A model generated the notes under the pieces. The model was not told the DNA's origin, did not search any database, and saw only the letters and a list, made by a program, of their open reading frames with translations. The translations under genes were made by a program, and so were the position numbers. From positions 1 through 64,000 of the forward strand of contig CAAGHP010000016.1 of NCBI GenBank assembly GCA_900769705.1: 64,000 bases of DNA. Reading direction: 5' to 3'. Of this stretch, positions 16,221-25,749 are shown in pieces (the stretch's first letter is position 1; the number at the start of each line of letters is the position of its first letter). This DNA is from Alphaproteobacteria bacterium (GTDB lineage Bacteria > Pseudomonadota > Alphaproteobacteria > RF32 > CAG-239).

Positions 16221-18929
16221 ATGAAAAAACTATTAACTTATATAATTTTTTTAATTTTTGTTTTCAAGAGCTTTGCCGCTTATTCTGCTGAACCGCAGTT
16301 ACCTGATGACTTTAAAGGGTTGAATATGCGCGAGCGGCTGGCTGAACTTGCTGATGATGAAAGAGCCGAGCTTCCTTTGCTGCAAAGAATTTTGATTATG
16401 TATGAAATCGGAAATTATTTTAATAATAAGTATCCGAATGATGAAGTTTATGATGAAGATTTTGATGAAAAGTTGAAACCTTTTTTCCCAAACGCCGATG
16501 AATATCAGCTGCGTAAATACACAAATTTGCTGCGCACCGGTATAACCGTATATCGGCTGGGGCGTTTTGTGTATAACAAATATGTAACGCAAAAGCTGGT
16601 GCCGGCAGCTTATCGGCAAGTGCATTCCGAAAGTGATTTTGACCATCCAGACGAGGTTAAGTATCAGGAGGCTCCGACCGGAGAATTTATAAAAGTTTAT
16701 AATTTCAAAAAATTTTTGACCTATAGCCATAATCCTGAAGAGCGGAAAGCAATTGAAGATTATAAAAAACTTCAGACTTCAAAAGATGATGTTTATGCTC
16801 AGTTTGAATATGCTTTGACGCATATCGAATGGAAAAAACTGCTGCTGTACGGGGAAAAATATAAGAATCCTTTGCTTTCGGATTTTGGAGTTGGAGAATT
16901 TGAGGAAGGTTTGGATGTCAGAGTGAGACTGCTGTCTGACGCCACTACTATTAACGGACAGAAAGAGTTTTATGCAGGACTGCAAGTCAATACGGAAAAT
17001 AATAAGTTTGTATTGGCCAATAATTTGGCAAGTGATATGCAAAAGCCTCGGATAGATTTGCAAAAATCCAAAAATTTGGAAAGCTATCAGGTTTTGTATC
17101 CGGCACCGCAGAATTCTGTTTCTTTTCCGTTTGCTTACAAATATTTCGGCAATTTTCTCATTCCGATAAAAGTAACGGTAAAAAATCCGGAAGAGCCTCT
17201 GCTGCTGAATGCTAAAGTAAATATGACGGTATGCGACGGAGCTTTGGCCTGTTTGGAACAAAGTTTTGAGCCGAAACTTATTGTTTTGACCGGAAAGGAT
17301 TTTTCGTTTACCAACGGTTATCAAAATTTCTTTCAGCAAAACATAAATATGCTGCCGAATAACGAATCGGAAAAGCTTAAATTGGAAAAATTTGTGGTTG
17401 ATAAAGATGCTGACGGCGAATCTTTGCGGCTGGAATTTGAGTTGAACGGCGATATGGAAAGTTTTAATATTTTTATTGAAGACACAGACGGATATAATTT
17501 ATTTTCGGTTCCGTTTATCAGTATTCAGGATAATAAAATTTTTGTCCGTTTTGAGCCTCTGAATAAGCATGCAAAACTGGAAAATACCGAGTATATAATC
17601 ACAACCGTGCTGAACGGTTATGAGGCTTACCGTACAACCAGACTGGTGGCGCAAGCAGCATTGTTTGACACCGAAACGGCCTCTTTGAGCTTGGGACTGC
17701 TGTTGCTTGCAGTTTTGGGCGGTTTTATTCTTAATTTTATGCCGTGTGTATTTCCGGTTTTGTCGCTTAAAATCATCAGTTTGAGCCGAGCGCAGTCAAT
17801 GCAGCAAAAACGTCTGAAAAAATCGCTTTTTATAACGGTATGCGGCATTTTCAGTGGATTTACAATTTTGATTGTGCTGTTGCTGGCGGCAAAGTTTGCC
17901 GGATATTCTTTAGGCTGGGGCATGCAATATCAAAATATGACATTTTTAGTTATAATGTCGTTTGCTTTGGCTGGTTTTATGCTGATTTTACCAAGACTGC
18001 AAAGTTCAAGGCTGCAAAATATCAGTGTTTCGCAAGAAAAAAAACTTGGCTTTTTAATAGGTAATCTGATTGTGTTGCTGTCTACGCCGTGTACAGGACC
18101 ATATCTGGCGACAGCTGTAGGTTTTGCTCTGGGTGGCAGCTATTCCGATATTATCCAGATAATGTATGCTGTGGCTTTGGGCTTGAGTATTCCGTATCTG
18201 CTAGCTTTGACGATAAATAATCCGGAAACTTTGCTGCCAAAGCCCGGAAGCTGGCTGAATGTGCTGCAGAGTTGCATGCGCTTGATGCTGTTTTTGACTA
18301 TTTGCTGGTTTGCTGTGCTGATTTATAATCAAACTGATTCTAATTGCGTGTTGATTTTGGCTGTATTTTTGCTGATATTTTGCGGAGTATTTGTCTTATA
18401 TCGCCGTTTTACGGATTATTTAGATGGAGTTTTTGATGAAAGCGTAACGCTGGAAGTTATTGAGCGTCTGCGCAAAATCAGCCGAATAGCAATTTGCGGC
18501 TTATTTGCGGTTTTGGTTACCATAATGTCGTTTTATGCCGAAAATTCGCATCAGCATAATTTGCTTGAAAATGCCGTAACAAGGCAAACATTTTTAGATA
18601 AAAAAATGATTGCCGAAAAGCTGGGAGCAGGGCGTTCAGTACTGTTGGAGATTGGAGCTGATTGGTGCTTGACCTGCCATTATAACGGCGTGATGACGCT
18701 GACGGATAAAAATTTAAAAATTTGGAATGAAATCTATAATATGGACTTTGTTAAAGTCGATTGGACCAATTATAATAAAGAGGTTTTGGATTTTATGGCT
18801 AAATACGGTCGCAAAGGATTGCCTTTTTATATTCTGTATACGCCGCTGATGCGCGACGGTCTGGTGTTGCCGGAGATTTTTACAAGCCGAGAGTTGGAAA
18901 ATATTTTGCAGACATCGGCGCTGCGATAA
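16221..18929 (+). CDS. DsbD-type transmembrane thiol-disulfide reductase
   Basis: The 902-residue protein has a signal peptide (1-23), a long periplasmic N-terminal region (to about 490), a CcdA/DsbD membrane core of about eight helices (about 490-770), and a C-terminal thioredoxin domain with WCLTC (Cys816, Cys819). The two membrane cysteines of the core appear in NFMPCVFPVLS and STPCTGPYLA. It should carry electrons from cytoplasmic thioredoxin to periplasmic proteins. At 902 residues it is longer than E. coli DsbD (about 565), and the N-terminal domain is closer to the ScsB-like type. ATG 16221 gives a proper signal peptide; the frame upstream runs through yqgE in antisense. No partner Dsb protein is adjacent. 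Confidence 0.88.
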   Translation: MKKLLTYIIFLIFVFKSFAAYSAEPQLPDDFKGLNMRERLAELADDERAELPLLQRILIMYEIGNYFNNKYPNDEVYDEDFDEKLKPFFPNADEYQLRKYTNLLRTGITVYRLGRFVYNKYVTQKLVPAAYRQVHSESDFDHPDEVKYQEAPTGEFIKVYNFKKFLTYSHNPEERKAIEDYKKLQTSKDDVYAQFEYALTHIEWKKLLLYGEKYKNPLLSDFGVGEFEEGLDVRVRLLSDATTINGQKEFYAGLQVNTENNKFVLANNLASDMQKPRIDLQKSKNLESYQVLYPAPQNSVSFPFAYKYFGNFLIPIKVTVKNPEEPLLLNAKVNMTVCDGALACLEQSFEPKLIVLTGKDFSFTNGYQNFFQQNINMLPNNESEKLKLEKFVVDKDADGESLRLEFELNGDMESFNIFIEDTDGYNLFSVPFISIQDNKIFVRFEPLNKHAKLENTEYIITTVLNGYEAYRTTRLVAQAALFDTETASLSLGLLLLAVLGGFILNFMPCVFPVLSLKIISLSRAQSMQQKRLKKSLFITVCGIFSGFTILIVLLLAAKFAGYSLGWGMQYQNMTFLVIMSFALAGFMLILPRLQSSRLQNISVSQEKKLGFLIGNLIVLLSTPCTGPYLATAVGFALGGSYSDIIQIMYAVALGLSIPYLLALTINNPETLLPKPGSWLNVLQSCMRLMLFLTICWFAVLIYNQTDSNCVLILAVFLLIFCGVFVLYRRFTDYLDGVFDESVTLEVIERLRKISRIAICGLFAVLVTIMSFYAENSHQHNLLENAVTRQTFLDKKMIAEKLGAGRSVLLEIGADWCLTCHYNGVMTLTDKNLKIWNEIYNMDFVKVDWTNYNKEVLDFMAKYGRKGLPFYILYTPLMRDGLVLPEIFTSRELENILQTSALR

Positions 18930-18946
18930 GGCTCTGATATATAAAT

Positions 18947-19909
18947 TTACATGCGGCTGTTTTGAGCTTTTTGAACAGCAGTTTGACTTTGCTGAAAATC
19001 TTTGGCTTGAGCGTAATAAGTATTATTGCCGCCGAGGTTGGCAAATTCAATAACTCTTTTATCTCCGCCAAACCAAGCGTATTTAGGAGCTTTTGCCGCA
19101 GATGGTGCTGTTTGGCAGTGTTTTTTGAAATTATTTATGGTTTGATTGTCTTTTTTCAAAACCGTATAGTTGCCTTTTGCATCTTTTTTTAAAACATCAG
19201 TAACTTTTAAGCCGCGCTGACCGCCGACGTAGAAAGCGTTTATATCCGCAGGCTGTAGATATCCCATATAAGTATAAAGCTCGGCGGCGCGGCGGATGGC
19301 TAAATGATCAACAAATTTTTCTTTTTTGGTAGAAACTCTTTTCATAAAATATTTTTCAATCGCGGCTTTATCATTTTTGTTAATAGCTTCAGCCAGCGGA
19401 GATTTTTTGCCGTTTACTCCCAGAACACTGGTGCCGCTGTTGTAGCACAGGCTGACTATAGCAGCTGTTTCATTTGGGGATAATTTGCGCGTAATATATT
19501 TATCCATAGCCGGATATACTTCTCTTTCCAGATGAGAAATTACGTAGTTGTAAACTTGATTGTTATTTATGAGACGGTCGTGTTGTGTTACTCTTTCTCC
19601 GCTTGGGCGTTTGGTGTTGCCGATGCCAATAGTCCAAATTCCGACTTGGTCTTTATAAGCTTTGCGGACACAACCTTCATAAAATACCAGCTGCTGCATT
19701 ATTTGGCTTTCGGCGGGACGGTATTTGGCATACTTATCGGTATTGACCGTGATTTCTTTTTTATTTGGTTTCGCTGATTTTGCGGCTGCGGCTTGAGCTT
19801 GTAAAGAAGCTGCAGGCGATAAGACAACGGACGAGGCTAACAGCGCTGTAGCAAAATTTCTTTTTCGAACTGAATTTTTGTTTTTGTCATTTTCTAATTC
19901 GTCGGTCAT
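18947..19909 (-). CDS. Phage-type lysozyme (GH24) with N-terminal secretion signal
   Basis: The middle of this 320-residue protein (about 60-230) is a T4-lysozyme-like domain. FYEGCVRKAYKD-GIWTIGIGN places the catalytic Glu, Asp and Thr in the family spacing, and LSPNETAAIVSLCYNSG is typical. The N-terminus (KRNFATALLASSVVLSPAASLQAQA) is a hydrophobic signal or anchor after a charged start, so it acts on peptidoglycan in the periplasm. No holin or phage gene is near, so it is more likely a cell-wall hydrolase than a prophage remnant. The last 100 residues are polar and unassigned. The start has GGAGGA upstream. It is convergent with the DsbD-like gene. Confidence 0.86.
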   Translation of the reverse strand: MTDELENDKNKNSVRKRNFATALLASSVVLSPAASLQAQAAAAKSAKPNKKEITVNTDKYAKYRPAESQIMQQLVFYEGCVRKAYKDQVGIWTIGIGNTKRPSGERVTQHDRLINNNQVYNYVISHLEREVYPAMDKYITRKLSPNETAAIVSLCYNSGTSVLGVNGKKSPLAEAINKNDKAAIEKYFMKRVSTKKEKFVDHLAIRRAAELYTYMGYLQPADINAFYVGGQRGLKVTDVLKKDAKGNYTVLKKDNQTINNFKKHCQTAPSAAKAPKYAWFGGDKRVIEFANLGGNNTYYAQAKDFQQSQTAVQKAQNSRM

Positions 19910-20016
19910 TTTATCCTCCGTATGACTTATTTCTTAATTATAGCGTAAAAACAAATGAAGGTCAATCAAATTATACAAAAAACAAAAAATTGAGGCTGTT
20001 TTGACAATAACATATC

Positions 20017-20057
20017 TTGACAAGCAAAATACTTATTTATATACCTCTATAAATAAG
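20017..20057 (+). promoter_or_regulatory. opgG promoter overlapped by an inverted repeat
   Basis: TTGACA (20017-20022) and TATACC (20040-20045) are 17 bases apart. A perfect 10-bp inverted repeat, CTTATTTATA (20032-20041) and TATAAATAAG (20048-20057), overlaps the -10 box and the transcription start. It could be an operator or a 5' hairpin. Confidence 0.6.
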
Positions 20058-20077
20058 ATGTTATATGGAGAAATAAT

Positions 20078-21634
20078 ATGCTGAAAAAACTTATTTTGTT
20101 GTTGGCTGTTTCCGGTATTGCCGTCGGCAGCTGGTATGGTTGGCAGGAATACAGTGCCAATCGGGAGAGTGTCTTGAAAAGCCATATTGAAAAAGACTTT
20201 TCGTTTGACAGTGTTGTCCGCAAAGCACGTAAATTGGCCGGCGAACCGTATCAAATGCCGAATACTTCACTGCCGGAAGAATTAAACAATTTAAGCTATG
20301 ATGAACACCGCGATATTCGTTTTGTACGTGAAAACGGTCCGTGGTATAATCAAAATCTGCCTTATGAAATTCAATTTTTCCATTTGGGAAATATTTTTCA
20401 GATTTCTGTGCCGATTAACGAGGTTATAGACGGTGTTTCGCAAAGCATTAAATATTCCAGTAAGTTTTTTGACTACGGCAAAAATAATCTGCATACCGAA
20501 CAGTTTGAAAATTTAGGCTATGCCGGTTTTAGAATCCACAGCCCGCTCAATACGTCGGCTTATTTTGATGAGCTGGTAACATTTTTGGGCGCCAGTTATT
20601 TCCGCGGCTTGGCAAAAGGGCAAAAGTACGGGCTTTCGGCACGCGGCTTGGCGATTGATACGGCGGAAATGACCGGAGAAGAATTTCCGGTATTCAAAGA
20701 ATTTTGGGTGGAAAAACCAAAGCCTAAAGATAAATTTATCAAGCTTTATGCGTTGCTTGACAGTAAGAGCGTAAGCGGCGCCTATAGCTTTAAGATTATT
20801 CCGGGGACAAACACTATCATGGATATTGAAGCCCGCTTATTTGCTCGCGCCGATATTAAAAAAATTGGCATTGCACCGCTGACATCTATGTTTTTGTTTG
20901 GCGAAAATAATAAGCATGAATTTGACGACTATCGTCCGGAAGTGCATGACAGCGATGGTTTGCTGATTCATAACGGCAATGATGAATGGCTGTGGCGTCC
21001 GCTGGATAATTCTAAACATCTGCGCATCAGCTCGTTTATGGATAACAATCCAAAAGGCTTCGGTCTGCTGCAGCGCGACCGCGATATTGAAAACTATTTG
21101 GACTTTGAGGCAAATTATCAAGACCGTCCGAGCGCTTGGGTTGAGCCGTTAAACGATTGGGGCAAAGGTTTGGTGCAGCTGGTGGAAATTCCGTCTTTGC
21201 AGGAAATTCATGATAATATTGTGGCTTATTGGGTGCCGGAACAGATGATAAAAGCCGGCGGAGAATATGATTTTTCGTATCGTCTGATTTGGCTGAATGA
21301 AGTTATGAAAGAGCGTGAGTTGGCCGCTGTTGTGGCAACACGCACCGGAGTCGGAGGCGTTTCAGGCATCAATTTAGGCAATACCGACCGCAAGTTTGTG
21401 ATAGATTTTGCAGGTAAAGGTTTGAATGCTGAATTTGCCAAAAATAATATCAAACCGCAGGTTTCAGCAATTAAAGGTAAAATTAACGGCGTCAGCAGCA
21501 TATACAATCCTGTTACCAAAGGAATTACCGTTTATGTCGATTATCATCCTGAAGACGGCGATGAAATTCGCGTGCTGCTGACAAAAGATGAAAATCCGAT
21601 TTCAGAAGTATGGAGTTATCAATGGTTAAACTAA
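20078..21634 (+). CDS. opgG: Osmoregulated periplasmic glucan biosynthesis protein OpgG
   Basis: The 518-residue periplasmic protein (signal/anchor 1-20) shows MdoG family features: FDSVVRKARKLAGEPY, DEHRDIRF, LFHLGN-type and EFPVFKEFWVEKP segments, and LYALLDSKSVSGAYSFKIIPG. OpgG acts on the glucan backbone made by OpgH. Together they make osmoregulated periplasmic glucans, important for envelope integrity and host association. ATG 20078 follows TGGAG. It overlaps the next gene by 13 bases, so the three genes form one operon. Confidence 0.93.
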   Translation: MLKKLILLLAVSGIAVGSWYGWQEYSANRESVLKSHIEKDFSFDSVVRKARKLAGEPYQMPNTSLPEELNNLSYDEHRDIRFVRENGPWYNQNLPYEIQFFHLGNIFQISVPINEVIDGVSQSIKYSSKFFDYGKNNLHTEQFENLGYAGFRIHSPLNTSAYFDELVTFLGASYFRGLAKGQKYGLSARGLAIDTAEMTGEEFPVFKEFWVEKPKPKDKFIKLYALLDSKSVSGAYSFKIIPGTNTIMDIEARLFARADIKKIGIAPLTSMFLFGENNKHEFDDYRPEVHDSDGLLIHNGNDEWLWRPLDNSKHLRISSFMDNNPKGFGLLQRDRDIENYLDFEANYQDRPSAWVEPLNDWGKGLVQLVEIPSLQEIHDNIVAYWVPEQMIKAGGEYDFSYRLIWLNEVMKERELAAVVATRTGVGGVSGINLGNTDRKFVIDFAGKGLNAEFAKNNIKPQVSAIKGKINGVSSIYNPVTKGITVYVDYHPEDGDEIRVLLTKDENPISEVWSYQWLN

Positions 21635-22041
21635 AAGTTCAGAGCGCTGAAGATATTGTTGCTGCATATCTGACTTGTTTGGGCTTGAAAAAAAGTGATG
21701 CTCCGCAAGTGCTTAGCTTCTATCCGCAGTTGGCAGAATCCGGCAATATTATGGCTGAGCTTGATGATATAATATACCAGAAAGCTAGGAGTATTTATAA
21801 GCTGAAAATGGCAAAAGTTCAGCTTGTTGCTGTGTATAAAGCAGCATTTGCTGATATCGGAGCTGCTAAAGAATATGGAGCTGAAGCATTGTTGCCGGAA
21901 TTTGATGATAAAAATTTTGCAGCGGCGATGCGGCAGGCTTATATTGAAGCTGCTCCATCGTATAAACTGACAGAAATGCCAACACAGAAAATTGAAACAA
22001 TTCAGCTGCATAAACACAAATCCAAGGGAGAAAAAAAGTGA
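21622..22041 (+). CDS. Uncharacterised protein inside the opgG-opgH operon
   Basis: The 139-residue protein starts at ATG 21622, six bases after GGAG and within the end of opgG. It overlaps opgH by one base, so it is coupled to both. It has no signal peptide or membrane helix and appears mostly helical (QVLSFYPQLAESGNIMAELD, RSIYKLKMAKVQLVAVY). I know no family for it. Its position points to an accessory or regulatory role in glucan synthesis. Confidence 0.78.
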   Translation: MVKLKVQSAEDIVAAYLTCLGLKKSDAPQVLSFYPQLAESGNIMAELDDIIYQKARSIYKLKMAKVQLVAVYKAAFADIGAAKEYGAEALLPEFDDKNFAAAMRQAYIEAAPSYKLTEMPTQKIETIQLHKHKSKGEKK

Positions 22042-24065
22042 TGAAAACCCGCCCGATAAGCGCCGCGCAAATCACGTTCAGGCGTGTTTTGATTTTCGGC
22101 TTGATGATTTTAACGACAACGTTTTTGACTTTTAAATGGGCTGTTTCTATGCCGACTGACGCCAATATGTTTGCGCGCGTGGTTATGACTGTGTTGTTCG
22201 TGCTGACAACCGGTTGGATTGCTTTGTTCTTTTGGGCAAGTATTTTCGGCTTTTTTGAACTGCTCGCCGGTAAGAATATGCCGGGGATTATTTGGCCTGA
22301 AAAGAAAACGCCGCTTAAAACCAAAACCGCTGTCTTAATGCCGATATATAATGAGGAATGCGATATGGTTTATGCCCGTTTGCTGGCAATTGCCAATAGT
22401 TTGGTAAAAACAGGGCAGGCGCAGGCTTATGATATGTTTGTGCTGAGCGATACTACAAATCCGAAAATTTGGGTAGAAGAAGAAAACGGCTGGATTAACA
22501 CCAAAAAACTGATGCCGAAAGAGATAAATCTGTATTACCGCCGCCGTCCGCTGAATGTGGCACGCAAAAGCGGCAATATTGCAGATTTCTGCCACAAATG
22601 GGGCGCACTCTATGACTATATGGTGGTGCTGGATGCCGATAGCTTGCTGGAAGGTAAAACCATTGTAGAAATGTCGCGTTTGATGGAAATCAATGTTGAT
22701 ACCGGCATTATTCAGGCACCGCCGCAATGCATTAACAGCCATTCGCTGTTTGCCCGCGTGCAGCAATTTGCCGGCAAGGTTTACGGCAATATTGTTTCGG
22801 CAGGTTTGTGCTATTGGCAAGTACATGATAGCAACTATTGGGGACACAACGCCATTATCCGCGTCAAAGCTTTTATGGAATGCTGTGGGTTGCCGATTTT
22901 GAAAGGCCCAAAACCGTTCGGCGGTCATATTTTGAGCCATGATTTTGTGGAAGCAGCACTGATTCGTCGCGGCGGCTGGTATGCTTGGCTGCTGCCGGAA
23001 TTGGGAGGAAGCTACGAAGAATGCCCGCCGACAATGATAGATTTTGCCACCCGCGACCGCCGCTGGTGCCAAGGCAATATTCAGCACTTGGAAATTTTGG
23101 TATCAAAGCATATTCACCCAATCAGCCGCATTCATTTTACTATTGGCATTATGTCTTATCTGTCGTCGCCGCTGTGGTTTATCTTTTTGGTAGCCGGAAT
23201 TTTAGTAGCGCTGGGGCATGTTTATTTTCCGCCTGAATATTTTCCTAACGAGCAGTCATTGTTTCCGAATTGGCCGATTTTTGATAAAATGGGAACAATC
23301 ACGCTGTTTTTGATTTCTATGTTTATGCTTATTTTTCCTAAGTTTTTAGGTATGATTATTTATCTTAAAAATAACAAGTTCAAAAACATTGGCGGCTTTT
23401 TCGGTACCGTGAAAAGCGTGCTGGCCGAGATTGCTTTTTCAGCTTTGATTGCGCCGGTTATGATGGTTTTCCAAACTAAATTCGTCTGGGAGATTCTGAC
23501 GGGGCAAGATGTGGGCTGGAACACGCAGAGCCGCGATGGTTACACTACATGGAAAGAGGCTTTTGAACGCCATATCGGACACACTATTTTAGGTGTACTG
23601 ACAACTTATGTGGTATATACTCAGTTGCCGGCGCTGTTTTATTGGATGCTGCCGGTAACTTTGGGTTTGATGCTTTCCATTCCGCTTTCGGTGCTGTCTT
23701 CATACGAGGGATTGGGGCGCTTTGCCTTTAGGCATAACTGGTTTGTGATTCCTGAAGAAAAACATGCTCCGGAAATTACCTTAACTGTGCAAAAAGAAGC
23801 TCCTGTTTTGCAAAAACAAAGCAAAAAGCGCGGAGTTTTGGATGTGATAGAAGATAATTATCTGCTGCAAATTCATACGCTGATGCTGGAGGTCAACGGT
23901 CCGGCTCCCGATTTTGGCAAGTCGGTTTTAAATGAAGCGCGTATAAAGCTGGATAATTATTTGCATTACGGTAAGGAACCGGATTTCAGTCGCGAAGAAG
24001 AAATTGCCCTGTTGTACGAACCGGCAATTTTGGAAGAAGCCAGTTTGGAACTGAAATTAAAGTAA
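22041..24065 (+). CDS. opgH: Periplasmic glucan glucosyltransferase OpgH
   Basis: The 674-residue inner membrane protein has helices at the N-terminus (about 13-75), a GT2 domain, and further helices (about 370-560). GT2 motifs are visible: VLMPIYNEE, VVLDADSLLEG and DRRWCQGNIQHLEIL. It builds beta-glucan chains from UDP-glucose and secretes them. E. coli OpgH is longer (about 847 residues); this one has a short N-terminus. ATG 22041 (AAGGGAG upstream) is preferred to the GTG one codon earlier. It ends at a hairpin shared with the convergent maltokinase-like gene. Confidence 0.94.
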   Translation: MKTRPISAAQITFRRVLIFGLMILTTTFLTFKWAVSMPTDANMFARVVMTVLFVLTTGWIALFFWASIFGFFELLAGKNMPGIIWPEKKTPLKTKTAVLMPIYNEECDMVYARLLAIANSLVKTGQAQAYDMFVLSDTTNPKIWVEEENGWINTKKLMPKEINLYYRRRPLNVARKSGNIADFCHKWGALYDYMVVLDADSLLEGKTIVEMSRLMEINVDTGIIQAPPQCINSHSLFARVQQFAGKVYGNIVSAGLCYWQVHDSNYWGHNAIIRVKAFMECCGLPILKGPKPFGGHILSHDFVEAALIRRGGWYAWLLPELGGSYEECPPTMIDFATRDRRWCQGNIQHLEILVSKHIHPISRIHFTIGIMSYLSSPLWFIFLVAGILVALGHVYFPPEYFPNEQSLFPNWPIFDKMGTITLFLISMFMLIFPKFLGMIIYLKNNKFKNIGGFFGTVKSVLAEIAFSALIAPVMMVFQTKFVWEILTGQDVGWNTQSRDGYTTWKEAFERHIGHTILGVLTTYVVYTQLPALFYWMLPVTLGLMLSIPLSVLSSYEGLGRFAFRHNWFVIPEEKHAPEITLTVQKEAPVLQKQSKKRGVLDVIEDNYLLQIHTLMLEVNGPAPDFGKSVLNEARIKLDNYLHYGKEPDFSREEEIALLYEPAILEEASLELKLK

Positions 24066-24071
24066 AAAGAA

Positions 24072-24102
24072 ATAAGAGCCGGAGTTTTATTTCCGGCTCT
24101 TA
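24072..24102. terminator. Hairpin between opgH and the maltokinase-like gene
   Basis: ATAAGAGCCGGA and TCCGGCTCTTAT form a perfect 12-bp stem around GTTTTATT. There is no long T-run, but the position between convergent genes suggests termination. Confidence 0.7.
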
Positions 24103-24124
24103 TGTTATAAAATTTTTACTGATT

Positions 24125-25642
24125 TCAGCGGCTTTTGCCTTTAGTGCGGGCTGCTTTATTTTCAGACTGAAGCATATCGGCCAAGCCGTTAATGGCAATA
24201 TAGGCCATCTGCGGACGGTTGTTGACTTCATAGTTTACTTCATACAGATTTTTGCGCAGAACTTCAAGTCCGAGCCAGGCTTCTTTGAGACTGCGGCCGT
24301 TTAAGACCAAGCGTGAAGATTCATCTATCAGTGGTTTAATGGCTTTTTCGGCATAGCTGCGGCGGGATTTTGCACTGATTTCGTCAGAAGCTTCTGCCAC
24401 AAATTCTTCTACGGCGGCGTTGCCCAGATATCCTTTAATTGAACGGTACATACCGGCTAAATCGCGGACAGAAACATGCTTTTGCGCACGTTCATCCAGC
24501 GGAGCTGCCGGTTCTCCGGCAAAATCTATAAAACGCAGGTCATTATCTTTTGTCACCATAACCTGTCCCAAGTGAAAGTCTCCGTGAACGCGAACCAAAG
24601 TGTCTTGACTGTCGGCTGTACCGTTTATCAGTTTTTGCACATAGTCTTTAGAAAGTTTATCCCAATTCTGCAAAAGATGGGAGGCCTTTTCTTTGGTCGG
24701 TTCAGGCAGATTTTCCAGATTATCGATGATGGCGGCTTTTGTTTTGGCAAACAAAAATTCCAAATGTTTTTGGTAGAGATGCACAAAACGTTTAGTAATA
24801 GGCTCCGGAGTAAAAGCAGGATTATTGTCGGGATGCGATAGACATTCCGACATTTCGGCAGTCTTTTTACCCAAAGTTTTCATCAATTGAATAAAATGCG
24901 GATTTTCATCCGGCGTCAAATCTTTTTGCATCAAATAGCCGGCAGTCAGGCGCTTTTTCAGATAAGCCTGAGCATAATTCCACAAATCTCCCTGATTTTG
25001 CACATATTCCTGAATAATACCGGAAGAAGCCTGAGTGTTGTTTTCTGGATTATGCAAAACCAAGTAGCCATAGGTTTTCGGCATAACCGAACATTCTTCT
25101 CGCATCAATTTTTCGTTCATCTCAAATTCGGGATTTTCTTTTTTAGAAAACTGCAGCATGCGTTCCAGTTTGAAAGCAATTTCATTGTCGCCGACAGCCA
25201 ACGTGGTGTTGCTTTGCTGAACGTCGAGCGGATGGGAGGCAGAGCTGCGGTGCTGTTTCATAAATTCTGGAGGCACTAAGCTTTTATATTCCAGTTTCCA
25301 ACCGTTCGGAAAGGTTACGCTGTTGTTGTTTTGGCGGAAAAATTCATTCATTTTTTGCCAGTAATCCGAGCACTGCAGGGCGTCAATATACGGTTTGCCA
25401 TCAATCATTATCACATCAGATTTATCTTTCTGTGCTTTGGCAACCGGCATCATAAAATAGCGTATAGGATCTTCATTATGTGGCGAAAGTGTAACTTTGC
25501 CTATAGTCAGCATTTTATCGCCTTTGTCAAACGGCAGAGACATAAAACTGAGGTTTTCTATTTTGTTCAGGCGAATTTCTTCTTTAAAATTGCACCAACG
25601 CTGACGGAAAAGGTAATCCGCTGTATTTTTATCCGGTACCAT
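24125..25642 (-). CDS. Maltokinase-like phosphotransferase
   Basis: The C-terminal half of this 505-residue protein has the maltokinase pattern: RVHGDFHLGQVMV (catalytic loop), FIDFAGEPAAPLDER (metal-binding region) and SVRDLAGMYRSIKGYLG. Maltokinases phosphorylate maltose to maltose-1-phosphate with ATP, usually for the GlgE alpha-glucan route. They are often fused to trehalose synthase; this one is not. The N-terminal half resembles the cap region of Pep2/Mak (FRQRWCNFKEEIRL). ATG 25642 follows AAAAAAGGAG; longer in-frame starts lack support. It is divergent from malQ, which supports an alpha-glucan role. I see no GlgE or TreS in the window. Confidence 0.8.
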   Translation of the reverse strand: MVPDKNTADYLFRQRWCNFKEEIRLNKIENLSFMSLPFDKGDKMLTIGKVTLSPHNEDPIRYFMMPVAKAQKDKSDVIMIDGKPYIDALQCSDYWQKMNEFFRQNNNSVTFPNGWKLEYKSLVPPEFMKQHRSSASHPLDVQQSNTTLAVGDNEIAFKLERMLQFSKKENPEFEMNEKLMREECSVMPKTYGYLVLHNPENNTQASSGIIQEYVQNQGDLWNYAQAYLKKRLTAGYLMQKDLTPDENPHFIQLMKTLGKKTAEMSECLSHPDNNPAFTPEPITKRFVHLYQKHLEFLFAKTKAAIIDNLENLPEPTKEKASHLLQNWDKLSKDYVQKLINGTADSQDTLVRVHGDFHLGQVMVTKDNDLRFIDFAGEPAAPLDERAQKHVSVRDLAGMYRSIKGYLGNAAVEEFVAEASDEISAKSRRSYAEKAIKPLIDESSRLVLNGRSLKEAWLGLEVLRKNLYEVNYEVNNRPQMAYIAINGLADMLQSENKAARTKGKSR

Positions 25643-25749
25643 ACTGTTCTCCTTTTTTATGGAATGCCGATAATATAGCACATAAAATAGGGGTTGTAAA
25701 GTAGCTATTTTCTTGTTAGGATAACAGCAATTTATAAGGAGAATGAATA

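Noticed and set aside
18947..19909. Prophage remnant at the GH24 lysozyme
   Set aside because: No holin, tail, integrase or attachment repeats are near; the gene has its own signal peptide and lies between housekeeping genes.
22335..23087. Minus-strand frame of 250 codons inside opgH
   Set aside because: It is antisense to the glucosyltransferase catalytic domain, His/Gln-rich by codon mirroring, and has no regulatory signals.
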